Virus record (IMG/VR): IMGVR_UViG_3300029957_000005
Coordinates: 99,359 to 163,358 of that record
Reading direction: 5' to 3' (one strand)
DNA: 64,000 nt
Source of the DNA: a virus
The position numbers and the translations under genes are program-made. Shown piece by piece: positions 52,787-61,020 of this stretch (within the stretch, counting starts at the first letter, position 1; the number at the start of each line of letters is the position of its first letter). Under the pieces are notes generated by a model, which saw only the letters and a list, made by a program, of their open reading frames with translations, ran no database searches and was not told where the DNA came from.

Positions 52787-54315
52787 AGATTCTTCCTCAT
52801 CAGGTAGGTGCCGTACATGTAGGCTGCAAGGCTCTTGTATGGGTTGTTCTTGAAGTAGCCGGCAAGGGCCATCCAGATCACTCCGACCATGAGCTTGTGC
52901 TGACGATCGAAGAACAAGGACGTGTCCCAATTGGGCAGCTTCGGCTCGATGTCCACAAAGGCATATTCACCTTCGACTCTGAACCCTGCCCAGTCCGGCT
53001 GACTATTGAACTTGTCGTATCCGGAACAAGCATACATGTACTTGGCGATGTCGTAGTCCTTGGGACCGAAGAGCTTGGTCGAACCGAAGTAGCCTCTTGG
53101 ATCGATCAGAGCCAGGGTCTCGTCCGGCTGGACGATGATGTTTGAGAAGTTCGGATCTCCGTGGATCAGATGATACTCGGTCGGGAGGAACTTGGAGATC
53201 TGTTCGAACGTCTCGCAGATGAGACCCATCTCGGTCATGTCGATCCGAAGGCCGTTGATGACCTTGATGTGCTCGAACTGGTCGATCAGATATCGGATCG
53301 AGTGATTGCGGACGATGACCTTGTCCACGAACTCCTTCTGATAATCCCTCTGAATCTGGTCCAAGTCCATCTCTATGGAGAGCGAATTGTTCCGAGTGTA
53401 TGTCAAGAGGTCGTGGACATAGGACTTGATCATTGGCTCGCTCTGGAAGGAGGCCAGCGGGCGTCCTTCTATCTTCTCGAGAGCGATGACGTTGTCTTCT
53501 CCGTAGACGCCGAGGAGCTTGGCCGGTCGAACTATGTTCGAGAGAGTTTGGTACTTGGCCATTTCTTCGTACCAGGCGACCTCGTTCTTCTGGAGTTCGA
53601 TGGCCGGTTCGGTTAGAGCAGTCTTGACCACATAGTCCGCGTGGATCTCGACCGTATTGAAGCTCCTCGAGACCTGTTCATGGTTGTGGACCTTCTTGAG
53701 CTTGACCATGTCTCCGATGTCGACCACCATTCCGAGAGGCTCTTCGATGTGTTTGTCTAGATCATAGACCTCGACGAGATCGCCTTCAGAGTCGATGCAC
53801 TTGAAGTTCTTGAACTGGAAGACGCCGATGACGTTGCCTCCGGTCTTTCCTACGTTGTGCATCTCGCCTTCCTTGAAGAAGTATCGAGACTCATTGCCGT
53901 GGGTGTAGACCGCATTCTTCTTCCAGAACGTCTTGTCAGTGAAGAGCTTTGTCTGCCCTGAAGGGAAGGCGATCACATCGGACCAGTTGAAGACAACGTT
54001 CTCGCCGTCCAGGTTCCTGACTCGATTGAGCTCATTGATCGCATAGGCCGAGCCGAGTGGCTTGTCCACGCCGATGGCATAGACTCCCTGATCCACGAAG
54101 CCATTGTCCTCGAGGTATCCTTCGACCATGGCCAGCTGATGCTTTGGTACAACGACCCAGACCTCATTGGCCTTGAGGACGCTTTTGTATATTGAAATCT
54201 GATACTTAAGTGCTGGGTCGTTGTACCAATTGACCAGGACTTTTGGAATGACCGAAGAGATTGGGTGGAGGCGTGTTGCCAAGCCTGCCCCGACGATGAC
54301 TGCTATTCTGCTCAA
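52783..54315 (-). CDS. Bifunctional sugar nucleotidyltransferase and APH/choline-kinase-like kinase
   Basis: The 510-residue protein joins an N-terminal nucleotidyltransferase (GAGLATRLHPISSVIPKVLVN, residues about 9-29, like the GxGTRL...PK motif) to a C-terminal APH-type kinase (HLIHGDPNFSNIIV near 382-395 and LIDPRG near 405). It could phosphorylate a sugar and attach a nucleotide, forming an NDP-sugar. TTG start in a TTGA overlap with the isomerase stop. Confidence 0.8.
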   Translation of the reverse strand: MSRIAVIVGAGLATRLHPISSVIPKVLVNWYNDPALKYQISIYKSVLKANEVWVVVPKHQLAMVEGYLEDNGFVDQGVYAIGVDKPLGSAYAINELNRVRNLDGENVVFNWSDVIAFPSGQTKLFTDKTFWKKNAVYTHGNESRYFFKEGEMHNVGKTGGNVIGVFQFKNFKCIDSEGDLVEVYDLDKHIEEPLGMVVDIGDMVKLKKVHNHEQVSRSFNTVEIHADYVVKTALTEPAIELQKNEVAWYEEMAKYQTLSNIVRPAKLLGVYGEDNVIALEKIEGRPLASFQSEPMIKSYVHDLLTYTRNNSLSIEMDLDQIQRDYQKEFVDKVIVRNHSIRYLIDQFEHIKVINGLRIDMTEMGLICETFEQISKFLPTEYHLIHGDPNFSNIIVQPDETLALIDPRGYFGSTKLFGPKDYDIAKYMYACSGYDKFNSQPDWAGFRVEGEYAFVDIEPKLPNWDTSLFFDRQHKLMVGVIWMALAGYFKNNPYKSLAAYMYGTYLMRKNL

Positions 54316-54941
54316 GCTGCTTCCTCTCTGAGCATTGCTCCCAATGCTCCACCTGGATGATACTTCAGAAAGTCTTCTCGTGTAAACCCAATTTTTTCAG
54401 AAAGTTGGGTTCCGATCAAATCCAGAAGAGTCAAGAGAATTGTGGTGGATGTGGTCGGGGCCAGGGCATGGAGATCGATCTCGGTGACCTTGCCGGTGTA
54501 GATGATCCAATCGAAGATGCGATGGTTGAAGGAGTTCAGAAAGAATTCGATCGGCTGACAGGTCAGGAGTACCTGAACCACATTCGGCTTGATCTTGTCC
54601 AGGTGGGCAGCAGCCGAGAGCATCTCGATGGTCTGCCCGGATCTGGACAGATGGATAACGATGTCCTCGTCTCCGATGAAGCCGAAGTCTCCGTGGGAGA
54701 GGTGGCTCGTATTCAGATACGCCGATCGGAGACCGAGAGATGCAAAGGTTTCTGACGCCTTCATGGCCAAGGAAGCGTTCTTCCCGACGCCCGTGATGCA
54801 GATCTTGCCTCCAGGATACTGAAGGTGTCGATTGTGAATTCGGGTGATGAGGGTTCGGAACTCTTCCTCTTGGAAGCCTAGAAATCCGGAAAGTTGTGTG
54901 AGATAGGCCTGGACGAGAGAGATCTGATTTTCATAATTCAT
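54312..54941 (-). CDS. SIS-domain sugar-phosphate isomerase, arabinose-5-phosphate isomerase type
   Basis: The 209-residue protein matches the KdsD/GutQ SIS domain: CITGVGKNASLAMKASETFASLGL near 48-71, NTSHLSHGDFGFIGDEDIVIHLSRSGQT near 77-104, ALAPTTSTT near 159-167 and HPGGALG near 194-200. KdsD converts ribulose-5-phosphate to arabinose-5-phosphate. The CBS domains of KdsD are absent. It is the first gene of the six-gene operon. Confidence 0.87.
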   Translation of the reverse strand: MNYENQISLVQAYLTQLSGFLGFQEEEFRTLITRIHNRHLQYPGGKICITGVGKNASLAMKASETFASLGLRSAYLNTSHLSHGDFGFIGDEDIVIHLSRSGQTIEMLSAAAHLDKIKPNVVQVLLTCQPIEFFLNSFNHRIFDWIIYTGKVTEIDLHALAPTTSTTILLTLLDLIGTQLSEKIGFTREDFLKYHPGGALGAMLREEAA

Positions 54942-54958
54942 CTAGCGATCTTATCATA

Positions 54959-54987
54959 TTTACATCCTCCGTGTACATCGATAAATA
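54959..54987 (+). promoter_or_regulatory. Combined early -35 and late box upstream of the gene at 54997
   Basis: TTTACA (54959-54964) is 17 bases from TAAATA (54982-54987), which is also the end of GATAAATA (54980-54987), a T4-late-like box. One site could serve both early and late transcription. Confidence 0.5.
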
Positions 54988-54996
54988 CGCTAGATC

Positions 54997-55605
54997 ATGG
55001 CAAAAAGAATAGCATCCGTCAATACCCGAAGGGAACGATTCCGTGAGAAGGAAGTCCAGAGAGACGCCATCAAGTGGTTCATCGGGACTCTTCGTGGAAC
55101 CCAGCAGAACAACGTCGGATCCGGAGATCTCGATCCCAACCTGCTCCTCCAGAACAGGCGCTCCACAGTCAATCTGATCCCCGGTCAGATCTACTTCATG
55201 AGGTACGATCCGAAGCACAAGGATACCCTTCCTTACTACGACACGGCACCTCTCTTCATCCTTCTGGACATTCGAGAGAACGGTCTGTTCGGGATCAACA
55301 CCCACTACCTTCCGTACCGTCTACGCATCCAGTTGATCAATGCCCTCCTGGACACGATCACCGCAAAGAAGTGGGATCACAAGACCAAGGCTCAGATCAA
55401 CTACCAGATGGTCAAGAGCATGTCGAAGTACGGCATCTGCAAGCCGGCCCTCAAGTCCTATCTGTTCGACCACATGCGATCCAAGCTGGTTCGTGTTCCA
55501 GCTGAGAACTGGAAGAGGGTTGCATACCTACCAATCGAAACCTTCGTCAAGGCCAGCAAACAGCGTGTGTGGCGCGAAACAGAGCGAGCAACAAAGAGAA
55601 GTTAA
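54997..55605 (+). CDS. Conserved T4-like phage protein (LPYYD...HYLP family)
   Basis: The 202-residue basic protein has PGQIYFMRYDPKHKDTLPYYDTAPLFIL (about 62-89) and FGINTHYLPYRLRIQL (about 97-112). This pattern is common in T4-like marine phages. I recall such proteins being annotated as virion or DNA-end-protector (gp2-like) proteins but cannot confirm it. It precedes a homing endonuclease with a TAATG overlap. Confidence 0.65.
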   Translation: MAKRIASVNTRRERFREKEVQRDAIKWFIGTLRGTQQNNVGSGDLDPNLLLQNRRSTVNLIPGQIYFMRYDPKHKDTLPYYDTAPLFILLDIRENGLFGINTHYLPYRLRIQLINALLDTITAKKWDHKTKAQINYQMVKSMSKYGICKPALKSYLFDHMRSKLVRVPAENWKRVAYLPIETFVKASKQRVWRETERATKRS

Positions 55606-56147
55606 TGTTTCATTTTGTGTACAAGACCACCAATCTAGAGAACGGTCGTTACTACATTGGCAAGTGTACTACGAAGTATCTCAACAAGAAGTATCTGGGC
55701 TCTGGTAAAATTCTTTTGGAAGCGATCAAGAAGTATGGAGAAGAGAATTTCAAAAGAGAAATTCTAGCCTTCACTGATTCTCCAGAAGCCAATGCAGAAA
55801 AGGAAAAGGAGTTGATAGGAGATTTGTGGGAAACAGATCTTCTTTGCTACAACCTCAAAGCTGGCGGACTAGGAGGCAGGCCAAAAGGAATGCCTTTGAC
55901 TCGAATCGCAAGATACAAAATCTCCATGGCTCTAAAAGGCAAAGCTAAGAGTCCAGAACATGTTGCTAATCTCAAGAAACGAGTCTTTTCAGAAGAGACC
56001 AGACGACGCATATCAGAAGCAGCGAAGAATAGAGCTCCTATGACTGAAGAGCATAAAAGAAAGCTCGGTATGATTCACAAAGGAAAGCCTTTGTCTGAAG
56101 AACACAAGCGTAAAGTTTCTGAAGGGGTCAAGAGGGCGTTGGCATGA
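55605..56147 (+). CDS. GIY-YIG homing endonuclease (Seg-like) with NUMOD3 repeats
   Basis: The 180-residue protein has a GIY-YIG domain (FVYKTTNLENGRYYIGKC, residues 4-21; the canonical GIY is replaced by FVY) with EKELIGDLW later, and C-terminal NUMOD3-like repeats (SEETRRRISEAAKNR, TEEHKRKLG, SEEHKRKVSEG). It cuts phage DNA lacking the gene and so spreads itself. Base composition is visibly A/T-richer than its neighbours. It starts in the TAA of the previous gene and its stop overlaps the next ATG. Confidence 0.9.
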   Translation: MFHFVYKTTNLENGRYYIGKCTTKYLNKKYLGSGKILLEAIKKYGEENFKREILAFTDSPEANAEKEKELIGDLWETDLLCYNLKAGGLGGRPKGMPLTRIARYKISMALKGKAKSPEHVANLKKRVFSEETRRRISEAAKNRAPMTEEHKRKLGMIHKGKPLSEEHKRKVSEGVKRALA

Positions 56148-56737
56148 AGCTCTACCACGGTTCCCCACTAGACTTCGATCACTTTCGACAAGAGTTGTCT
56201 CGCTCTCCAAACGATTACTACGGAGGCGGTCTCGCGTATCTGACCACTTCCTTTGATGTGGCTGTAACCTATGCCAAGGCCGGAATGAAGAGACAAACTG
56301 GAGCTGGTCTCGAACCCACGGTCTATACGATCGATGCGAACTTCAAGAAAACCTTCGACGTGGACATGGAGATCACCGGAGACGATCTAGTGGACTTCAT
56401 CCCTTCCCAGAAGGTGGACGAGTTCGCCCGTGGTGCTGGCCTCATCAAGTTCTCTGATTCTCCGTATGAGGTCAAAGCCAAGCTGACCTCCGGACGACTC
56501 AAGATCTCAGGAGACCAGATCTTCAAGGGACTGGACAAGGCCCTCGGTGGATCCGCAAAAGCCAGAGACTACCTGATCAAGATGGGATACGATTCCCTAC
56601 GCTACAACGGAGGAGCCAACATGAGCATGGCCACTCGTCACGACGTCTACATTGCCTATAAGGCATCGACCCTGAGGATTGTTGACAAGACACCTCTCGA
56701 AACAACTTTCAAGAATATCATGAAGAGAGCAGCATAA
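56144..56737 (+). CDS. ADP-ribosyltransferase-like protein (H-Y type)
   Basis: The 197-residue protein shows KLYHGSPLDFDHF (residues 2-14, the His motif), YGGGLAYLTTSFDVAVTYAK (about 25-46, the Tyr motif) and a C-terminal strand DVYIAYKASTLRIVD. This order resembles PARP-like ARTs of phage and polyvalent proteins. The usual third-motif Glu is not clear, so activity is uncertain. No capsid-targeting peptide. Lies between the homing endonuclease and late tail genes. Confidence 0.62.
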   Translation: MKLYHGSPLDFDHFRQELSRSPNDYYGGGLAYLTTSFDVAVTYAKAGMKRQTGAGLEPTVYTIDANFKKTFDVDMEITGDDLVDFIPSQKVDEFARGAGLIKFSDSPYEVKAKLTSGRLKISGDQIFKGLDKALGGSAKARDYLIKMGYDSLRYNGGANMSMATRHDVYIAYKASTLRIVDKTPLETTFKNIMKRAA

Positions 56738-56738
56738 A

Positions 56739-57275
56739 ATGACTAAAACCCTCGTAATCGGATCAGCCGGTAATGTCCTCCAGGACATGGCTCGAGTGGA
56801 CATCAAGGACTTCGATTACGTCATCGCGGTGAACAAAGCCATCCTGATGTATCCGTCCGCAACCCACTGGGTAACCCTACATCCGGAGCGCCTGCCTGAA
56901 TGGGAGACTGAACTGCGTGAGCCTCTTCCGGAGGAGTGCGTGGTTGTCTCATTCGATCGAAAGGTCAATCTCCTAGGAAACGAGATCCGTTACCAGGTGG
57001 ATGACACTCTGGACTATCTGTTCCCGAACACAGCCAACTCCGGATCCTCTGGTCTCTTCGCCGTCAAGTACGCCCTTGAGAGATTGAACTCGGACTCGGT
57101 AGTTCTGGCCGGAGTTCCGATGGATCCTGTTCTGTGTCACTATTCGGACTCGGAGTTCTGGTCAGAAGGCGAAACCTTCTGGGATTCCTGGATGCAGGTC
57201 AAGAACCTACTGATAGATAAGGGTGTGAGATCGCTCTCAGGTCGCACGTCAAAACTCCTCGGACTCCCTGATTGA
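56739..57275 (+). CDS. Hypothetical Rossmann-like protein
   Basis: The 178-residue protein begins TLVIGSAGNV, a nucleotide-binding-like strand-loop, with FDYVIAVNKAILMYPSATHWVTLHPE next and SSGLFAVKYALERLNSDSVVLAGVPM later. Similar 'vI.vN.a...y...Hwvt.Hpe' proteins occur in phages near glycan or ART genes. I cannot name the function. Confidence 0.6.
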   Translation: MTKTLVIGSAGNVLQDMARVDIKDFDYVIAVNKAILMYPSATHWVTLHPERLPEWETELREPLPEECVVVSFDRKVNLLGNEIRYQVDDTLDYLFPNTANSGSSGLFAVKYALERLNSDSVVLAGVPMDPVLCHYSDSEFWSEGETFWDSWMQVKNLLIDKGVRSLSGRTSKLLGLPD

Positions 57276-57802
57276 TCAAGCCATCCCAGTTCCTCGAAAC
57301 TCTCGTTAAGTCCAAGGGCTTCGCTCGTCCGAACCTCTTTGCTCTGGAGATCTTTCCTCCGGAAGGACTTCAGATTGGCTCGACGACCCTCGAACAACTC
57401 TGCAATAACGTCCTGTCTACCGAACTGCCTGGGAGAGCCATCGACGCACAACAGAATGTGAACGGTGGCTATATCCCAACTCAGCTCCCATTCAATACTT
57501 CCTATCAGCCTCTCCCTGTTACCTTCAGATGCTCCGGAGACCTTCGGGAGAAGCGCTTCTTCGAGGAGTGGCAGAAGCTGATATATAATGAGACTACGAA
57601 TACCCTCGGCTGGTACGAAGACTTCATCGGATCGGCTGAAGTCTCTCAGTTGAACAGAAACGGAAAAGTACTAGCCACGTACCATATGTACGAAGTATGG
57701 CCGGGACCTATCAATTCTATCACAGTGAGTCACGATACTACGGACTCGATCTCCGAGATCCAGGTGTCACTGTACTACCGAAACTATAGATTGGTGAAGT
57801 GA
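57272..57802 (+). CDS. Tail tube-like / baseplate tube-cap protein (gp54- or gp19-like)
   Basis: The 176-residue protein shares the gp19-like pattern: RPNLFALEIFPPEG, LPGRAID, a Pro/Phe-rich centre, and VLATYHMYEVWPGPINSITVSHDTTDSISEIQVSLYYRNY. In this context, next to gp26-like and tape-measure genes, it is probably the baseplate tube initiator or cap. TTG start in a TTGA overlap. Confidence 0.72.
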   Translation: MIKPSQFLETLVKSKGFARPNLFALEIFPPEGLQIGSTTLEQLCNNVLSTELPGRAIDAQQNVNGGYIPTQLPFNTSYQPLPVTFRCSGDLREKRFFEEWQKLIYNETTNTLGWYEDFIGSAEVSQLNRNGKVLATYHMYEVWPGPINSITVSHDTTDSISEIQVSLYYRNYRLVK

Positions 57803-57809
57803 GAACAAT

Positions 57810-58508
57810 ATGATGAACCTACCTAAGATTACGTCGACCATCCACACCTATACGACTCTGGAAGGACAGAAGATCCTGTTTGCCCAGTTCACCGGAGGTC
57901 AGGAGAAGGTCCTCCTGGAGGCCAAGGAATCAGGTGATGATGATCTCATCGTCCAGACGGTCATTGAGGTCCTGAAGTCCATCGTTCGAAAGGGTGATGT
58001 CGAGAAGCTTCCGACCTTCGAAGTCGAGAACCTGCTTCTCCGCTCTCGCATCGTCTCGGTTGGATCGGACGTCGAAGTGGTCATCAAGGATCCTGAGACA
58101 GAAGAGAAGATCAACATCCACATCGATCTGTCCAAGGCCGAGTTGACCAAGAGTCGTCCGGACAAGAGAGTCCTGCTAGGTCAGTCCGAAGACGGATCCG
58201 GGGAGGTCTTCCTCAATCTCAAGTATCCGACCTTTTCCGATCTGGCCGACTACAAGAAGGTCTCGGATGATGCCAAGATTCGTCTCTGCCTGGACAACAT
58301 TCAGGTCGGAGACAAGTACACCGACATCTCAGAAGTTCCGGACAAAGAACTCACCGCCTGGCTCCTGACTCTCGAGAAGAGCACCCTCAAGAAGCTCGGT
58401 GAATTCATCCAGAACATTCCGAGACTCGAATTGCCACTCACCTACCATCTCAAAGATGGAACTGAAAAGACCATTATCTTGAAGGATTTCAAGGATTTTT
58501 TTATGTAA
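57810..58508 (+). CDS. 26: Baseplate hub protein, T4 gp26-like
   Basis: The 232-residue protein matches the T4 baseplate hub gp26 family in layout: LPKITSTIHTYTTLEGQKILFAQFTGGQEKVLLEAKESGDD (about 4-44), FEVENLLLRSRIVSVGSDVEV (about 70-90) and a C-terminal region ending FKDFF. It takes part in hub assembly. Length is close to T4 (208). The stop overlaps the next gene's ATG. Confidence 0.8.
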   Translation: MMNLPKITSTIHTYTTLEGQKILFAQFTGGQEKVLLEAKESGDDDLIVQTVIEVLKSIVRKGDVEKLPTFEVENLLLRSRIVSVGSDVEVVIKDPETEEKINIHIDLSKAELTKSRPDKRVLLGQSEDGSGEVFLNLKYPTFSDLADYKKVSDDAKIRLCLDNIQVGDKYTDISEVPDKELTAWLLTLEKSTLKKLGEFIQNIPRLELPLTYHLKDGTEKTIILKDFKDFFM

Positions 58509-58687
58509 TGCTGGGGCACAGCTCCCTGGCAACATTCATCAAGCTTCGATTTCTGATGAACGCTGAATATTCTTGGTCATACGATCACTACGAAAGCCTA
58601 AGACCATGGGAGCTCGAAGCCCATCTGATCCTACTGCAGCAGCATCTGCAAGAAAAAGAGGCCGCAAGGGCCAAACAGAAAAGGTGA
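58508..58687 (+). CDS. Small conserved baseplate-region protein
   Basis: The 59-residue protein (MLGHSSLATFIKLRFLMNAEYSWSYD...) is of a type that follows gp26 in many T4-like phages, with the pattern 'f..f+..y.m....ws...l..l.p.E.......'. It has TAATG and GTGA overlaps with both neighbours. Function unknown, presumably hub assembly. Confidence 0.65.
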   Translation: MLGHSSLATFIKLRFLMNAEYSWSYDHYESLRPWELEAHLILLQQHLQEKEAARAKQKR

Positions 58688-58992
58688 GTGACATTGCCCG
58701 TCGATGGAAGAACCGTCGATGGATGGCATGGATCACTTTCGTATTTGATCACCTGATGATCATGTACATCGTCCTCTATACTCCTTCTGTCCAGGCCTAT
58801 GAAGGCATCATCAATACTTTCTTCATGCTCTCAGGCGCCGTCCTTGGCGCCTACATTGGCTTCTCTACGTGGGACGACGTGTCCGCCAAAAGGTCCGGTG
58901 TAGGGATAGATACGGAAGAAGATACGATAGAACCCGATGGACCTCACATGGCACCTCCGCCTGAGGCCCAAGCGGATACAGACGAGAGATAA
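58684..58992 (+). CDS. Two-span membrane protein, holin-like
   Basis: The 102-residue protein starts at GTG 58684 (GTGA overlap) and has two hydrophobic spans (about 13-33 and 43-63) with a charged N-terminus and an acidic, Pro-rich C-terminus. This is the topology of class II holins. It could be a holin or a membrane protein tied to tail assembly. Frames from 58573 run out of register with the upstream gene. Confidence 0.55.
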   Translation: MSDIARRWKNRRWMAWITFVFDHLMIMYIVLYTPSVQAYEGIINTFFMLSGAVLGAYIGFSTWDDVSAKRSGVGIDTEEDTIEPDGPHMAPPPEAQADTDER

Positions 58993-61014
58993 GTGGTAAC
59001 ATTCGCCCCACCAGTATTGAAGGCCCCGGAAGGGGAAGACGTCAAGACGGTCGTCGCATACACGCCTCAGGAACAGATTGAGGCGCAGAACGCCCGCGAC
59101 GATCAGCAGCGAAAAGAAGACATCAAGACCCGCAAGGAAGAAAAGATCCTTGCCAAGCAGCAGGCCGATAAGCAGAGAGCCAAGGACAAGGTCGACCGCC
59201 GTAAGGAACAGGGTCAGATCGTCAAGGCCATTCGTCAGGACAAGGAAGACGCCAAGAAGCAGGAGAAGCTCAAGGTCCTCAATGAACAGTCTGCCTTGTT
59301 CTCCGATCAGTTCAGATCCGGCATCCTCGGTAAGTTCTTGGCCTTCACAAAGAACCGTGAAGAGATGCTCAAGAACGCCATCGAGGTCGTCAAGGACTCT
59401 GCGAAGGACAAGTTCCTCGGCAAGACCCTAGCAGACCAAAAGATGGAAGTCGAAGGCTACTTCAAGAACTCGTTTTTGAAGAGAGTCCTCGGTGCCGAAA
59501 AGTATTCCGAAGGAGAGGAGAAATCAAGAGTTGACAACCCGGAAGATAGAAAGCCGGAAATTGAGGACGCTCCTAAGAGCGATACTCCTGATATCACTGC
59601 TAAGATGGAAGGCCTCTTTGAGAAGCTCGGAGGTTTCCTCAATACTTTCATTGGTGGAAAGACCGGCGATAATCCAGAAGGTGGCGGTGGCCTAGTATCC
59701 TTCCCGAACAAGATCAATGTCGGAGAGGACGAGACTGCAATCACCAAGCAGATCCCTCTCTTGGAGCGCATCTCGGAGGCCATCTCTAGTCTCTATGAGG
59801 CCTTCCAGAAGTTCACTGAAAGCAATAAGGATAATAGAGAAGAGGACCTCCGAAAGGAGAACTCAAGCAATATTGCCTCCAAGCTCGGTGGAGCCAAGGA
59901 TAGAGTGGTGGAGCTGTCCAAGAAGGCTGGCGGATGGATCTCTGGACTCATCAACGATTTCGGCGTCTGGACCTTGGTCGGGATGAACAGCCTGATCGGC
60001 ATCCTCAAGTCAACGGTTCTCGGAGCGCTTGGAACTGTCGGTAATCTCATTGCAAAGGCATTCCCGATTGCAGCCCTGGCGACTGGACTCTATCTGGCAG
60101 TCAAGGACGCAATCGGTGGCTGGTTCTCAGCAGATGCCTGGGGTGTAGGCAACATCGCCGGAATGCTCGGTGGTCTCCTCGGAGGCCTGAACAGCGGCGT
60201 CATGGGAATGCTTCAGAACGCAGGCAAGTGGGCTCTCATCGGAGCTGGTATTGGTTCTGTCGTACCGGTGGTCGGCACCCTCCTCGGAGGCCTGATCGGT
60301 GCAGTCTTCGGAGGTCTTTTGGGATACTTCGGAGGCGAGAAGATCGCCCAGGTCATTCAGAACGTGACGGACTGGGCATGGAACAAGTTCAATCAGGTCG
60401 TAGACGCAGTCAAGTGGTTCTTCACGGAGCTCCCGGTCAAGATCGGTGAGTTCATCAAGGCCACGTTCGATGCTGTGGTCAAGTGGGGCCAGGAGAAGAT
60501 CGACTCCATCCGCAATACGATCAAGGACTTCATGGACTCTGTCGAAGCTTACTTCAAGAAGTTCTTCACCCTTGACTACTGGCTCGGAAAGGAGGGTGTG
60601 GCTCAGCCTAATCCTCCGAGAGTCGAGTCCTCAATGGACGACGTCAAGATCCTGGATGGAGAGACAGCGGCCGGAGCTCCGGTCAAGGTAGAGATTCAGC
60701 CTTCTCACGACTTCGACGATATGCTCAAGTCCATGGACAACTTCTCACAGAACATCGAGTCCGAACCTCGTGCCATTGCTAAGGAAGCTGCGGCAATGAG
60801 GATCTACGAGAAGTCCATCGAGAACTCGACCACGAACAACAATACGTCCAATGCCGACTACTCGAGAACCACCAATCAGAGCGTGGTCTCCGGATCCTAC
60901 AACAAGGCATCCATCAATCTGGCTGGATCACCTAATCCAAGAAACCAGGAAGGCTCCTCATTTGGAACAAGGAGCCTTCTGAATGGTGGGTTTGGTAACC
61001 CGTCTAGGTTCTAA
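58993..61014 (+). CDS. 29: Tail tape-measure / baseplate hub protein (gp29-like)
   Basis: The 673-residue protein has a charged coiled-coil N-terminal third (about 25-100, Lys/Glu/Gln-rich), a hydrophobic Gly/Ala-rich middle with several membrane-like segments (about 325-465), and a Ser/Asn-rich end. This is typical of tape-measure proteins that set tail length and pass into the cell membrane on injection. T4 gp29 is 590 residues. GTG start immediately after the preceding stop. Confidence 0.8.
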   Translation: MVTFAPPVLKAPEGEDVKTVVAYTPQEQIEAQNARDDQQRKEDIKTRKEEKILAKQQADKQRAKDKVDRRKEQGQIVKAIRQDKEDAKKQEKLKVLNEQSALFSDQFRSGILGKFLAFTKNREEMLKNAIEVVKDSAKDKFLGKTLADQKMEVEGYFKNSFLKRVLGAEKYSEGEEKSRVDNPEDRKPEIEDAPKSDTPDITAKMEGLFEKLGGFLNTFIGGKTGDNPEGGGGLVSFPNKINVGEDETAITKQIPLLERISEAISSLYEAFQKFTESNKDNREEDLRKENSSNIASKLGGAKDRVVELSKKAGGWISGLINDFGVWTLVGMNSLIGILKSTVLGALGTVGNLIAKAFPIAALATGLYLAVKDAIGGWFSADAWGVGNIAGMLGGLLGGLNSGVMGMLQNAGKWALIGAGIGSVVPVVGTLLGGLIGAVFGGLLGYFGGEKIAQVIQNVTDWAWNKFNQVVDAVKWFFTELPVKIGEFIKATFDAVVKWGQEKIDSIRNTIKDFMDSVEAYFKKFFTLDYWLGKEGVAQPNPPRVESSMDDVKILDGETAAGAPVKVEIQPSHDFDDMLKSMDNFSQNIESEPRAIAKEAAAMRIYEKSIENSTTNNNTSNADYSRTTNQSVVSGSYNKASINLAGSPNPRNQEGSSFGTRSLLNGGFGNPSRF

Positions 61015-61020
61015 GGACGA

